Shown here: piece after piece, positions 34,942 through 43,212 of the stretch
Layout of the letters: each line of letters opens with the position of its first letter
Position numbering within the stretch: the first letter of the stretch is position 1
Source of the DNA: Streptomyces sp. NBC_00162
Lineage (GTDB): Bacteria > Actinomycetota > Actinomycetes > Streptomycetales > Streptomycetaceae
Direction: 5' to 3'
DNA: 64,000 nt
Assembly: GCF_024611995.1 (NCBI RefSeq)
Contig: NZ_CP102509.1
Coordinates: 4,526,001-4,590,000 of the forward strand
Notes under the pieces: generated by a model
Told to the model about the DNA's origin: nothing
The model's database searches: none
What the model saw: the letters and a program-made list of their open reading frames with translations, nothing else
Made by a program: the position numbers and the translations under genes

Positions 34942-36387
34942 ATGACCATCCGCGAATTCAAGATGCCCGACGTGGGCGAGGGCCTCACCGAGGCCGAGAT
35001 CCTCAAGTGGTACGTCCAGCCGGGTGACACGGTCACCGACGGTCAGGTCGTCTGCGAGGTCGAGACGGCCAAGGCCGCCGTGGAACTGCCGATCCCCTTC
35101 GACGGTGTCGTGCACGCGCTCCTCTTCGAGGAGGGCACCACGGTCGACGTCGGCCAGGTGATCATCTCGGTGCAGACGGAGGGCGGCGAGCCCGCCGTCG
35201 AGACGGCCGAAGCCCCGGTCCAGGAGGCGGCCCCGGCCGTCGCCCCCGCCGTGGCCGAGGCCGAGCCGGCCCCCGCGGCGCGCCAGCCCGTCCTGGTGGG
35301 CTACGGCGTCTCCACCGCCTCCACGAAGCGCCGCCCGCGCAAGGCTCCGGCGCCCGCCGTGGCCGCGCAGAACGGCACGGCGGCTCCGGTGGCCGCGGCG
35401 GCCCCCGCGGCTCCGGCTCCGGCCGCCCCGGTGCTCCCCGCGGTCCCGGCCCAGCCGGCCGGTGAGCGGCCGCTGGCCAAGCCGCCGGTGCGCAAGCTCG
35501 CCAAGGACCTCGGCATCGACCTGGCCCTCGTGGTGCCCACCGGCGACGGCGGGGTCGTGACCCGGGAGGACGTCCACGCGGCGGCCGCCGCGGCGATCAC
35601 CCCGCAGGCCGCGCCGGCCCCGGCCCCCGTGCAGGCTGCGGTGGCTCCGGCTCCGGTTCAGGCCCCGGCAGCCGAGGTGGCGTCGGCACGGGAGACCCGT
35701 ATCCCGGTCAAGGGCGTCCGCAAGGTCACCGCCCAGGCCATGGTCGCCTCCGCCTTCACCGCGCCGCACGTCACCGAGTTCATCACGCTCGACGTGACCC
35801 GCACGATGAAGCTGGTCCAGGAGCTCAAGGACGACCCGGACCTGGCGGGGCTGCGGATCAACCCGCTGCTCCTCATCGCCAAGGCCGTCCTGGTGGCCAT
35901 CCGCCGCAACCCGGACGTCAACGCGTCCTGGGACGAGGCGGCCCAGGAGATCGTGCTCAAGCACTACGTCAACCTGGGCATCGCGGCGGCCACCCCGCGC
36001 GGGCTGATCGTCCCGAACATCAAGGACGCGCACGCCAAGACGCTCGGCGAGCTGTCGACGGGTCTGTCCGAGCTGGTCGCCACGGCCCGCGAGGGCAAGA
36101 CCTCCCCGGCGGACATGCAGAACGGCACCATCACCATCACCAACGTCGGCGTCTTCGGCGTCGACACCGGTACGCCGATCCTGAACCCGGGCGAGTCCGC
36201 GATCCTCGCGGTCGGAGCGATCAAGCTGCAGCCGTGGGTCCACAAGGGCAAGGTGAAGCCGCGTCAGGTCACCACCCTGGCCCTGTCGTTCGATCACCGT
36301 CTCATCGACGGCGAGCTCGGCTCCCGCTTCCTGGCCGACATCGCGGCGGTCCTGGAACACCCCCGCCGCCTGATCACCTGGGCGTGA
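34942..36387 (+). CDS. bkdC2: 2-oxoacid dehydrogenase E2 acyltransferase (operon 2)
   Basis: 481 residues. Lipoyl domain with the modified lysine in VETAKAAVEL; a long Ala/Pro linker; subunit-binding domain PPVRKLAKDLGIDLALV; a second Ala/Pro linker; catalytic domain ending FDHRLIDGELGSRF with active-site His and Asp. Longer linkers than the operon 1 E2. No E3 gene adjacent. Confidence 0.93.
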   Translation: MTIREFKMPDVGEGLTEAEILKWYVQPGDTVTDGQVVCEVETAKAAVELPIPFDGVVHALLFEEGTTVDVGQVIISVQTEGGEPAVETAEAPVQEAAPAVAPAVAEAEPAPAARQPVLVGYGVSTASTKRRPRKAPAPAVAAQNGTAAPVAAAAPAAPAPAAPVLPAVPAQPAGERPLAKPPVRKLAKDLGIDLALVVPTGDGGVVTREDVHAAAAAAITPQAAPAPAPVQAAVAPAPVQAPAAEVASARETRIPVKGVRKVTAQAMVASAFTAPHVTEFITLDVTRTMKLVQELKDDPDLAGLRINPLLLIAKAVLVAIRRNPDVNASWDEAAQEIVLKHYVNLGIAAATPRGLIVPNIKDAHAKTLGELSTGLSELVATAREGKTSPADMQNGTITITNVGVFGVDTGTPILNPGESAILAVGAIKLQPWVHKGKVKPRQVTTLALSFDHRLIDGELGSRFLADIAAVLEHPRRLITWA

Positions 36388-36405
36388 CGGGCGACGACGC
36401 ACATC

Positions 36406-36442
36406 CCGGAGGCCGGCCCCGCGACACGGGGCCGGCCTCCGG
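36406..36442 (+). terminator. Terminator after bkdA2B2C2
   Basis: A 16-bp perfect stem, CCGGAGGCCGGCCCCG with CGGGGCCGGCCTCCGG, around a 5-nt loop, 19 bp after the bkdC2 stop. Confidence 0.8.
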
Positions 36443-36532
36443 CCGTTTCCGGTAGGCGGCAGGCAGGCGGCAGGTACGCGGCAGGTACGGAAACCCCTGG
36501 CCAGCGCGGTCACCAGGTGTGATCATCGCCGG

Positions 36533-37471
36533 ATGCGCTTTCGACCTGCCACCGCAGACCCGGCCGACCTGGACCGCGCCGTCGCCTATCCGGCCGACGG
36601 TCCCGTCCCCGCCCTGACCGCCGAGCGGATCCGTGAGGAGCTCGCCGGGAACCGGTTCCGCCCCGAGTGGATCTGGTTCGCCGAGGACGAGGACGGGGAG
36701 GTCCTGGCCCGCGCCCTGTGGTGGGGCCGCCCCGACAGCGAACAGCCCATCGCGCTCGACTGCCTCCAGGTGCGGGCCTCGGTGGCCGCCCCGGCCGCAC
36801 TGGCCGCCGGGCTGCTCGCCGCCGGCCACGCCGCCTTCGGCGGGCTCCCGCTCTACAACCTCTCGCTGCCCCGCGACTGGCGGACCGACCCGGCGATGGC
36901 CGACGCGGTCGCCTGGCGGCAGAAGGCGGCGTACGAGAGCGGTCTGACCACCGAGATCGAGCGCCTGCGCTACGAGTGGACCCCAGCCGCCGGGAGCCCG
37001 GCCGAGCCCTCCGGGCGGCTGGTCTTCCGCGAGGGCACGGACGAGGAGTTCCTGGAGGCGTTCATGCGCCTGTCGGCCGGCAGCCTCGATCTGCACACGC
37101 AGACCGAGCTCCAGTCGATGGATGCGGAGCAACTGGCCCGCGACGACATCGAGTTCTACCGGGACTGCCCCGGCGAGCGCTCGTGGTGGCGCCTCGCCGA
37201 ACTCCCCGACGGCACCCTCGCGGGCCTGGCCGTGCCCTCCGCGACCCCGTACCACCGCAACGTCGGCTACCTGGGCGTCGTACCGGAGCAGCGCGGCCAG
37301 GGCCTGATCGACGAGATCCTGGCCGAGATCACCCGCTTCCACGCGGCCGAGGGCGCGGAGCGCATCACCGCGACCACCGACACCGTGAACGCCCCGATGG
37401 CGGCCGCCTTCGACCGGGCCGGCTACGAGGTCACGGAGATCCGCCTCGTCCTGGAGAGCCCGGCACGGTGA
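36533..37471 (+). CDS. GNAT-family N-acetyltransferase, double domain
   Basis: 312 residues. The C-terminal half has the acetyl-CoA motif GYLGVVPEQRGQGLIDEIL and the final 'NAPMAAAFDRAGYEV' strand-helix. The N-terminal half (residues 1-150) looks like a degenerate GNAT domain, an arrangement seen in bacterial two-domain GNAT proteins. Target unknown. Monocistronic. Confidence 0.85.
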   Translation: MRFRPATADPADLDRAVAYPADGPVPALTAERIREELAGNRFRPEWIWFAEDEDGEVLARALWWGRPDSEQPIALDCLQVRASVAAPAALAAGLLAAGHAAFGGLPLYNLSLPRDWRTDPAMADAVAWRQKAAYESGLTTEIERLRYEWTPAAGSPAEPSGRLVFREGTDEEFLEAFMRLSAGSLDLHTQTELQSMDAEQLARDDIEFYRDCPGERSWWRLAELPDGTLAGLAVPSATPYHRNVGYLGVVPEQRGQGLIDEILAEITRFHAAEGAERITATTDTVNAPMAAAFDRAGYEVTEIRLVLESPAR

Positions 37472-37497
37472 CGGGGCGGACCCGGTAGCCTCCCGGC

Positions 37498-38262
37498 GTG
37501 CCGATAGCCGAGTTGCAGGTGTACTCCGTCGAGGAGGCCGACGTCACGGGCGGCGTGTGCGTGGTCCGCTGCGTCGGCGGGGTGGCGCGGGCGGGCCAGG
37601 TCTACGCGGTGGGGGAGCTACGGCTCGGGCTGCGCCGCATCGAGCGGTACGGGCGCACCGTCGGCTTCTTCGACGCCGGGCACGTCGCGAAGGTCCATCT
37701 CACCGGCGCGGTGGTCGCGCTGCTCAGCCGGGGGCAGGTGCTGACCGCGGTGCCGCCGGACGGGCACTCGCTGGAGGAGCTGGAGGAGTGGCTGGCCACC
37801 GGCCCGCCGCTGGGCGACGAACCCCACCCGCGGACGCTGCGCACCTTGGCGGTGGGGTGGATGCGGGACGACCAGGTGCCGGACGGGATCCGGCTCCGCT
37901 GGGGCCGGGTGGCGCTCGCCGCGACCGACCGCTGCGCGGAGGCCGAGGGCACGGACGGTCTGGCCCGGGGGGCCGAACTGGCCGCCGTACGGGGCTACCT
38001 GATCCGGGAGTTCGGCCCGGAACGCGGCGGCGATCCGGCGGCCCTGTGCCGGGAGCTGCTGGCACTGATCGACCTGACCCCACAGGAGGCGGCGGCGCGG
38101 GGCCGGATCTGGCGGGACCTCCCGCACGGCGGCATCCTGCACCTGCGCCGGATCAAGCTCCTGATCCCGTGGCTGGCCCTGGTCCGTCCGCACCTCGGGG
38201 ACGGTGACCCCTTGGCGGCCTCGGTGGACGCGTGGGCGGCGGTGCGCCCGCATCTGCCGTAG
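37498..38262 (+). CDS. Conserved protein of unknown function
   Basis: 254 residues, GTG start. No recognised family. The first about 90 residues predict as beta strands (MPIAELQVYSVEEADV, VVRCVGGVARAGQVYAV), reminiscent of a small barrel of translation factors but without clear homology; the rest is alpha-helical with Arg-rich IRLRWGRVAL and LHLRRIKLLIPWL. There is no ribosome site and TAGCCT is 6 bp before the GTG, compatible with leaderless expression. No signal peptide. Confidence 0.7.
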   Translation: MPIAELQVYSVEEADVTGGVCVVRCVGGVARAGQVYAVGELRLGLRRIERYGRTVGFFDAGHVAKVHLTGAVVALLSRGQVLTAVPPDGHSLEELEEWLATGPPLGDEPHPRTLRTLAVGWMRDDQVPDGIRLRWGRVALAATDRCAEAEGTDGLARGAELAAVRGYLIREFGPERGGDPAALCRELLALIDLTPQEAAARGRIWRDLPHGGILHLRRIKLLIPWLALVRPHLGDGDPLAASVDAWAAVRPHLP

Positions 38263-38400
38263 GCCCGCATGGCCCGCACGTCAACGGGGGTGACATCGGC
38301 TTTCGGACAGTGTGATGATGGGCGCAGTACGCGGGGGGTCGCGTGCGCCCGACTGTCGCTGGGGGAACGTCACGCCTGCCAGTCGTGCGGCGCAGCTGCA

Positions 38401-38436
38401 TCCTTCGTGACTCCACGCAGTCCTCTTCACGAAGGA
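38401..38436 (+). promoter_or_regulatory. Leader hairpin hiding the ribosome site of the secreted PKD protein
   Basis: TCCTTCGTGA (38401-38410) and TCACGAAGGA (38427-38436) form a perfect 10-bp stem with a 16-nt loop. The GAAGGA ribosome site of the gene starting at 38447 lies inside the right arm, so an mRNA containing both arms would be translationally closed unless remodelled. Confidence 0.55.
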
Positions 38437-38446
38437 AACCCTCCTG

Positions 38447-41203
38447 GTGCGTCCCACTCGCACGACGGTCCTGCTCACCGCGGGTCTCGTCACCCTCTTC
38501 GGCGCCCCGGCCGCCACGGCCGCCGAGACCCCGGCCAGCCTCTACGTCAACAATCAGGCCGACTCCAACTGCTCGGACTCCGGTTCGGGTACGCAGGCCG
38601 TCCCGTACTGCACCATCTCGGCGGCGGCCAAGGCCGTGCGGCCGGGCCAGACCGTGCAGATCAAGCCGGGCAAGAGGTACGACGAGGCCCTCACCGTCGA
38701 CCGCTCCGGTGAGCCCGGCAAGCCGATCACCCTCGTCGCCGAAGGCCGTGATGAGATCGGACTCCCAGCCAGGGTGTCACTGGGTGAGGGCGCCGTGACC
38801 GTCAGCGGCGCTTCCCACGTGGTGCTCCGCGGGCTGGTCACGACCGGTCCCGTCCGGGTCGGCGGTTCCACGGATGTCGAACTCGACTGGATGGACGTGG
38901 AGGGCCACGACGACGTCGTGGTCGGCGACGCGAGCACCGACGTGCGCCTCACCCGAAGCGAGGTGCACGGCGTCCGGATCGAAGGCGGTGCCCGGGGGAC
39001 CCTCCTCGGCCGCAACTTCATCCGCAGCGGCACCGCGACGCTGGTCACGGCGGTGGACGCACCTGGCACGGTGGTCACCAACAACACCTTCCTCCTCGAC
39101 TGCGTGGCAGCCCTTTCGATCAGTGGTGCCTCCACCGGGTCCGCGGTGTTCAACAACGTGATCTACCCAGCCGACTTCACCCCCTGTGCGTCCGGCAGTG
39201 CGCACGCCGGCATCGTGGTGTCGGAAAGCGCCGCCGCGGGTACGCGCGCCGACTCCAACCTGCTGGTCGACGGAGCCACGAGCCAGCTGAACGCCTACAA
39301 CTGGTCCGGCACCGCCTACGAGACCGCTGCGGCGTTCCAGGCCGCGACCGGGCAGGGCGCGCACGACATCGTGACCCCGTCCGCCCCCGGCACCATCCAC
39401 GGGGACCAAGGCTCCATGGCCGTCGACTCCGGTGACTCGACGGCGCCGGGCGTACTGCCCTCGGACAACCGGTTCTTCCCGACCGCGGACGACCCGCGCG
39501 TGCCCAACACGGGCAAGGACGGCGGCTTCATCGACCGCGGTGCCCGCGAGACCCAGGACGACCTGCGCAGCGTCTCGATGCAGCTCGACCCGCTCTGGGC
39601 TCCGGCCGGCACCACGGTGACGGCCAAGGCCTTCCCGACCAGCACGTGGTCCGCGGCCCTGACCTACCACTACGACTTCGGTGACGGGACGGCCCCGGTC
39701 GTCACCAAGAACACCACCGCCGAGCACGTCTACGGCAAGCCGGGCGACTACGTGGTCAATGTGACGGCGGTCAACGGAGTGGGGAAGAAGGTCTCCGCCG
39801 AGCCGCAGACGACCAAGGTGACCGCCCCCGGCCCGCTGACGGCGGGCTTCACCGCCACGCCGGTCCTGCCGACCTCGGACAGCCCGATCGGGAACGGCGC
39901 TCCGCTGACCATGTCGTTCGACCCCCGGCCCGCCACCGCGGCGCCGTGGCCGGTGACGGACGTGTACGTGGACTTCGGTGACGGTTCCTCCGAACACAGC
40001 GACCACATGGACCGCGCCTACCGGCACACCTACAGTCAGCCCGGCGACTACAAGGTGACGTTCACCCTCTACGACTCGAAGAGCGGCACGTCCAAGGTCA
40101 GCCGGAACGTCCGGGTCGACTACGCGGCGTCCGGGTATGTGGCGACGGCGCCGTTCCGGGTGTTGGACACCCGTGCCACCAACGCGCCCGTGCAGGGAGG
40201 CGTGGCCACTCCCGTGGTCCTGCCCGTCGGCCTCGCCGTACCGGGTCACGAGCTCTCGGGAAGCATGGCGTCGGCGGTCCTGAACGTGACGGTCACGGGT
40301 GCCACGGAGGACACCCACCTCAGTGTCTGGCCGTCGGGTCAGCCCCGTCCGGTGACCTCGAACGTCAATGTGAAGGCGGGCGGTACCTCGTCCAATACGG
40401 TCACGGTCCCGGTGGGCGCTGACGGCAAGGTTGCCGCGCAGCTCAACTCCGGCAGGGCCTCGCTGATCGTGGACTTCGTGGGTTACTACCAGCCGAACAT
40501 CGGGGAGCGGTTCAGCCCGGTGACCCCGACCCGCGTCGTCGACACCCGTACTGCCGGTGGTGCGCTGGGCGCCGGCCAGACCCGCACGGTGAAGGTCGCC
40601 GGTGTGAACGGCGTCCCGGCGGATGCCACGGCGGTTGCGCTGAACCTGACGGGTACGGGTGCGACCGAGCAGGCGCACGTGATCGCCTACCCGGATCCGG
40701 CGAAGCGTCCGGCGACGTCGAACCTGAACGTGGAGCCGGGCAAGGACAAGTCGAACCAGGCGATCGTCCCGGTCGGGCCGAACGGCACCATCACCCTGTT
40801 CACCAACTCCGGTTCCACCCATCTGGTCGTCGATGCGGTCGGCTACTACGGCAAGGACGGCAAGGCTCTCTTCACCCCGGTCGTGCCCAAGCGTCTCGCC
40901 GACACCCGTACGACCGGCAAGCTCGCCCCGGGCGCGACCACCACCGTGGCCGGCCTGCCGGCGAACGCGGTCGGTGCGGTCCTGAACGTGACCGCGACCG
41001 AGTCCACCGGCCCCGGCTTCCTGACCGTCCACGGGTTCGGGACTCCGCGTACGGATGCGAGCAGCCTGAACACGCTCCCGGGTCTGACCGTTCCGAACCA
41101 CGTCACGACCCCGGTCGGAGACGGCAAGGTCAGCGTCTTCAACAGCTGGGGCGGCAGCAACCACGTGATCACCGACCTGCTCGGCTACTTCACCCAGAGC
41201 TAG
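38447..41203 (+). CDS. Large secreted protein: beta-helix-like region, two PKD domains, three C-terminal repeats
   Basis: 918 residues. Sec signal peptide to about residue 25 (GAPAATA-AET). Residues 30-370 look like a right-handed parallel beta-helix (VNNQADSNCSDSGSG..., VVLRGLV, TVVTNNTF, FNNVIYPA), usual in pectate-lyase-like polysaccharide-active proteins; no catalytic residues assigned. Two PKD domains follow (YDFGDGTAP..., VDFGDGSSE...). Three repeats of about 120 residues start near 564, 687 and 805, each opening 'R-V/L-x-DTR', with LNVT..., SN-V/L-N and ending 'V-D-VGYY/F'. Probably cell-surface or matrix protein. GTG start; ribosome site in a hairpin. Confidence 0.8.
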   Translation: MRPTRTTVLLTAGLVTLFGAPAATAAETPASLYVNNQADSNCSDSGSGTQAVPYCTISAAAKAVRPGQTVQIKPGKRYDEALTVDRSGEPGKPITLVAEGRDEIGLPARVSLGEGAVTVSGASHVVLRGLVTTGPVRVGGSTDVELDWMDVEGHDDVVVGDASTDVRLTRSEVHGVRIEGGARGTLLGRNFIRSGTATLVTAVDAPGTVVTNNTFLLDCVAALSISGASTGSAVFNNVIYPADFTPCASGSAHAGIVVSESAAAGTRADSNLLVDGATSQLNAYNWSGTAYETAAAFQAATGQGAHDIVTPSAPGTIHGDQGSMAVDSGDSTAPGVLPSDNRFFPTADDPRVPNTGKDGGFIDRGARETQDDLRSVSMQLDPLWAPAGTTVTAKAFPTSTWSAALTYHYDFGDGTAPVVTKNTTAEHVYGKPGDYVVNVTAVNGVGKKVSAEPQTTKVTAPGPLTAGFTATPVLPTSDSPIGNGAPLTMSFDPRPATAAPWPVTDVYVDFGDGSSEHSDHMDRAYRHTYSQPGDYKVTFTLYDSKSGTSKVSRNVRVDYAASGYVATAPFRVLDTRATNAPVQGGVATPVVLPVGLAVPGHELSGSMASAVLNVTVTGATEDTHLSVWPSGQPRPVTSNVNVKAGGTSSNTVTVPVGADGKVAAQLNSGRASLIVDFVGYYQPNIGERFSPVTPTRVVDTRTAGGALGAGQTRTVKVAGVNGVPADATAVALNLTGTGATEQAHVIAYPDPAKRPATSNLNVEPGKDKSNQAIVPVGPNGTITLFTNSGSTHLVVDAVGYYGKDGKALFTPVVPKRLADTRTTGKLAPGATTTVAGLPANAVGAVLNVTATESTGPGFLTVHGFGTPRTDASSLNTLPGLTVPNHVTTPVGDGKVSVFNSWGGSNHVITDLLGYFTQS

Positions 41204-41224
41204 CCACAGCGGCAGCACACACCG

Positions 41225-41261
41225 GAGCCCCGGCCCCCGCGCACTGCGAGGGCCGGGGCTC
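41225..41261. terminator. Terminator between secreted PKD gene and F420 oxidoreductase gene
   Basis: GAGCCCCGGCCC (41225-41236) with GGGCCGGGGCTC (41250-41261), 12 perfect pairs, between convergent genes. Confidence 0.75.
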
Positions 41262-41279
41262 CCGGCTGTCCGGGGTGCC

Positions 41280-41699
41280 TCAGCTCCCGGCCTTGGCGGC
41301 GTTGCCGAGGACCTTGGTCGGGGTGATGCGGACGACCACGCGGACGTTGTCGGCCGGGGCGTCCTGGTACTCCTTGCCGGCGCCCGGGCCGAGGTACTCC
41401 TCGGCGATGCGGACGGCGACCGCGCGGCCCGCGTCCTCGGCGACGGTGGCCGTGCCGCGGATCTCGGCGTAGAGGAAGGGATTGGCCAGGTCGAAGACGG
41501 TCAGGCCGACCCGCCCGTCGCGGACGATGTTGCGCTCCTTGCGACGGCCCTGCTCGGTGGAGATCAGCAGATCGGCGCCCTCGCGGGACACCCAGACCAC
41601 GGAACTCTGCGGACTTCCGTCGGGGTTGATGGTCGACAGGACGGCGGGGTGCGGCGCGTCCAGCAGTCCGCGCACGGTCTCGTTCAGCTCAACAGTCAT
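41280..41699 (-). CDS. PPOX-class F420-dependent oxidoreductase
   Basis: 139 residues. Split-barrel fold of the FDOR-B type: AVLSTINPDGSPQSSVVWVS, DLLISTEQGRRKERNI, RVGLTVFD and LYAEIRGTATV match the family. Likely uses deazaflavin F420H2; the substrate is not predictable. No ribosome site is evident; TAGCCT sits exactly 7 bp before the ATG, suggesting a leaderless mRNA. Confidence 0.87.
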   Translation of the reverse strand: MTVELNETVRGLLDAPHPAVLSTINPDGSPQSSVVWVSREGADLLISTEQGRRKERNIVRDGRVGLTVFDLANPFLYAEIRGTATVAEDAGRAVAVRIAEEYLGPGAGKEYQDAPADNVRVVVRITPTKVLGNAAKAGS

Positions 41700-41764
41700 G
41701 CCTGAGAGGCTAAATGCCGTGCCGGGGTGGCCGCCGGGAGTGCGCCGAGCCGGATGCGTCTTCG

Positions 41765-42991
41765 TCACGTCCAGGGGAGGTTGAGCCACGGGCTGCCCGG
41801 ATCGGTCGTCAGCGCGCGGTGCGTGGCGACCATCTCCTCGTACCAGTGCCCGAACTCCTCCTCGTCGAAGTGCAGGCAGCGCCCGAGGACGAAGCCGGCG
41901 GACAGGTCCTCCCAGGAGCGGTAGGCGAGCTTGCAGGCCCGGCCGGCCCGTACGACGGCGTCCTCGGTCTCCTCGAGGCTGCCGTAACGGGCGCCGAGGC
42001 CCCAGCGGGCCATCTGGGAGGCCCGGCCGTAGTCCCAGGCCTCGACGGACCGGACGTACTTCCCCTCGGCGAGCAGCCCGTCGGCCCGGAAGCGCTGTTC
42101 GTAGCGGGCGATGCGGCCGATGACCCGCTGGATGCCCGCGATCTCGCCCTCGACCTCGGCGGCCGGGCGCGGCTCGGCCATGGTGACGCCGTCGGGGGTG
42201 ATCCGGGGCTCGGCGGCCCGGTCGGCGTTCGCCCGGAGGATCGACGCGGTGGCGTGCCGCCAGTGCTCGATGTCCACGGGCCCGGCGAACTCCTTCTCGA
42301 GGGCGCGGCGGACGCGGAGGGCGAACTCCCATACGGAGCTGACCATGTCGGCGGTCAGCAGCTGCTCGGTGCTCTCCAGCCACTCCTCGCGGCTGGTGAT
42401 GCCCCACCATTCCTTGAGCTTCCGTCGCTCGGCGCTGTAGCCGCGGCCGTGAAAGCCGATGGCGTTCCAGAACATGCCGTTGTTCACGGACAGGTGCGCT
42501 CCGCAGGCCAGCCCGAAGGCGACGGGCCCGTGCAGCGGCCCGCCGAGGTGCAGGGCGTGGACCTTGTGCCGCTCCAGGCCGGTGGAGCGCGGTTTCCGGC
42601 CGTGGTGGAAGGCCCATGTGGCGCGGTGGGCCGGGGTGGCGGGGAGGAAGACCTCGAAGGGGGTGCCGGGGTTGACGGCCAGGTACGCGGGCCCGCCGGT
42701 GGCCGGGAAGGCGTCGACGAACCAGCCGAGGCACTCGCTCTCGAAAACCAGGTCGGGGGTCGGGACGGGCAGCATGCCGGCCGTGAAGGAGACGTAGGCC
42801 TCGGCGCCGACCTGGGGGAAGTAGGTGCGTTCCCGTCGGATCAGGTCGGGATGCGCGTCCTGGTAGGCGCGGGACTGGGGGATGAAGAGTTCGGTGAGGG
42901 CGAGGACGTCGAAGAAGGCGCCCCAGTCGCCGCGTGCCCTGGTCTCGTGCAGCTCTCGTTCTATCGCGCTCGGAGCGGTCCAGTTCCCCAT
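41765..42991 (-). CDS. DUF1266 domain-containing protein
   Basis: 408 residues. Residues about 20-150 form a beta-rich domain (VGAEAYVSFTAGM, GGPAYLAVNPGTPFEVFLP) of SseB-like character; residues 200-405 are the DUF1266 region (LKEWWGITSREEWLESTEQLL, EAWDYGRASQMARWGLGARYGS, SWEDLSAGFVLGRCLHFDEEEF). Function unknown; DUF1266 proteins occur in polymorphic-toxin and secretion neighbourhoods, but no such partner is certain here. Divergent from the papain-like gene with 221 bp between. Confidence 0.82.
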   Translation of the reverse strand: MGNWTAPSAIERELHETRARGDWGAFFDVLALTELFIPQSRAYQDAHPDLIRRERTYFPQVGAEAYVSFTAGMLPVPTPDLVFESECLGWFVDAFPATGGPAYLAVNPGTPFEVFLPATPAHRATWAFHHGRKPRSTGLERHKVHALHLGGPLHGPVAFGLACGAHLSVNNGMFWNAIGFHGRGYSAERRKLKEWWGITSREEWLESTEQLLTADMVSSVWEFALRVRRALEKEFAGPVDIEHWRHATASILRANADRAAEPRITPDGVTMAEPRPAAEVEGEIAGIQRVIGRIARYEQRFRADGLLAEGKYVRSVEAWDYGRASQMARWGLGARYGSLEETEDAVVRAGRACKLAYRSWEDLSAGFVLGRCLHFDEEEFGHWYEEMVATHRALTTDPGSPWLNLPWT

Positions 42992-43212
42992 GCGGAAACC
43001 CTAGCCGGAGCCGTCGATCGCCAGTTCGGCCCATACCCGAGCCTCCGACAGATCCGCGACGCCCTGCACGGTTTCCGGTAACGGAAACCGGCCCGGCGGC
43101 CGGCGAGCCCCCGTGTGCCTCCGCGCGACCGTGCGGACCCCCTTGACGGGGTTCGGGCGCGGGGAGACGCTCCCACGTCGGGGATCCGAACGGGTGCAGC
43201 TGGGGGGCCGCC

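Noticed and set aside
38290..38400. Possible ydaO (cyclic-di-AMP) riboswitch before the secreted PKD gene
   Set aside because: A GGGGGAAC stretch exists, but the other conserved blocks of the element (GGGUGAAU-like and the 3' CCGACAG-like block) were not found.
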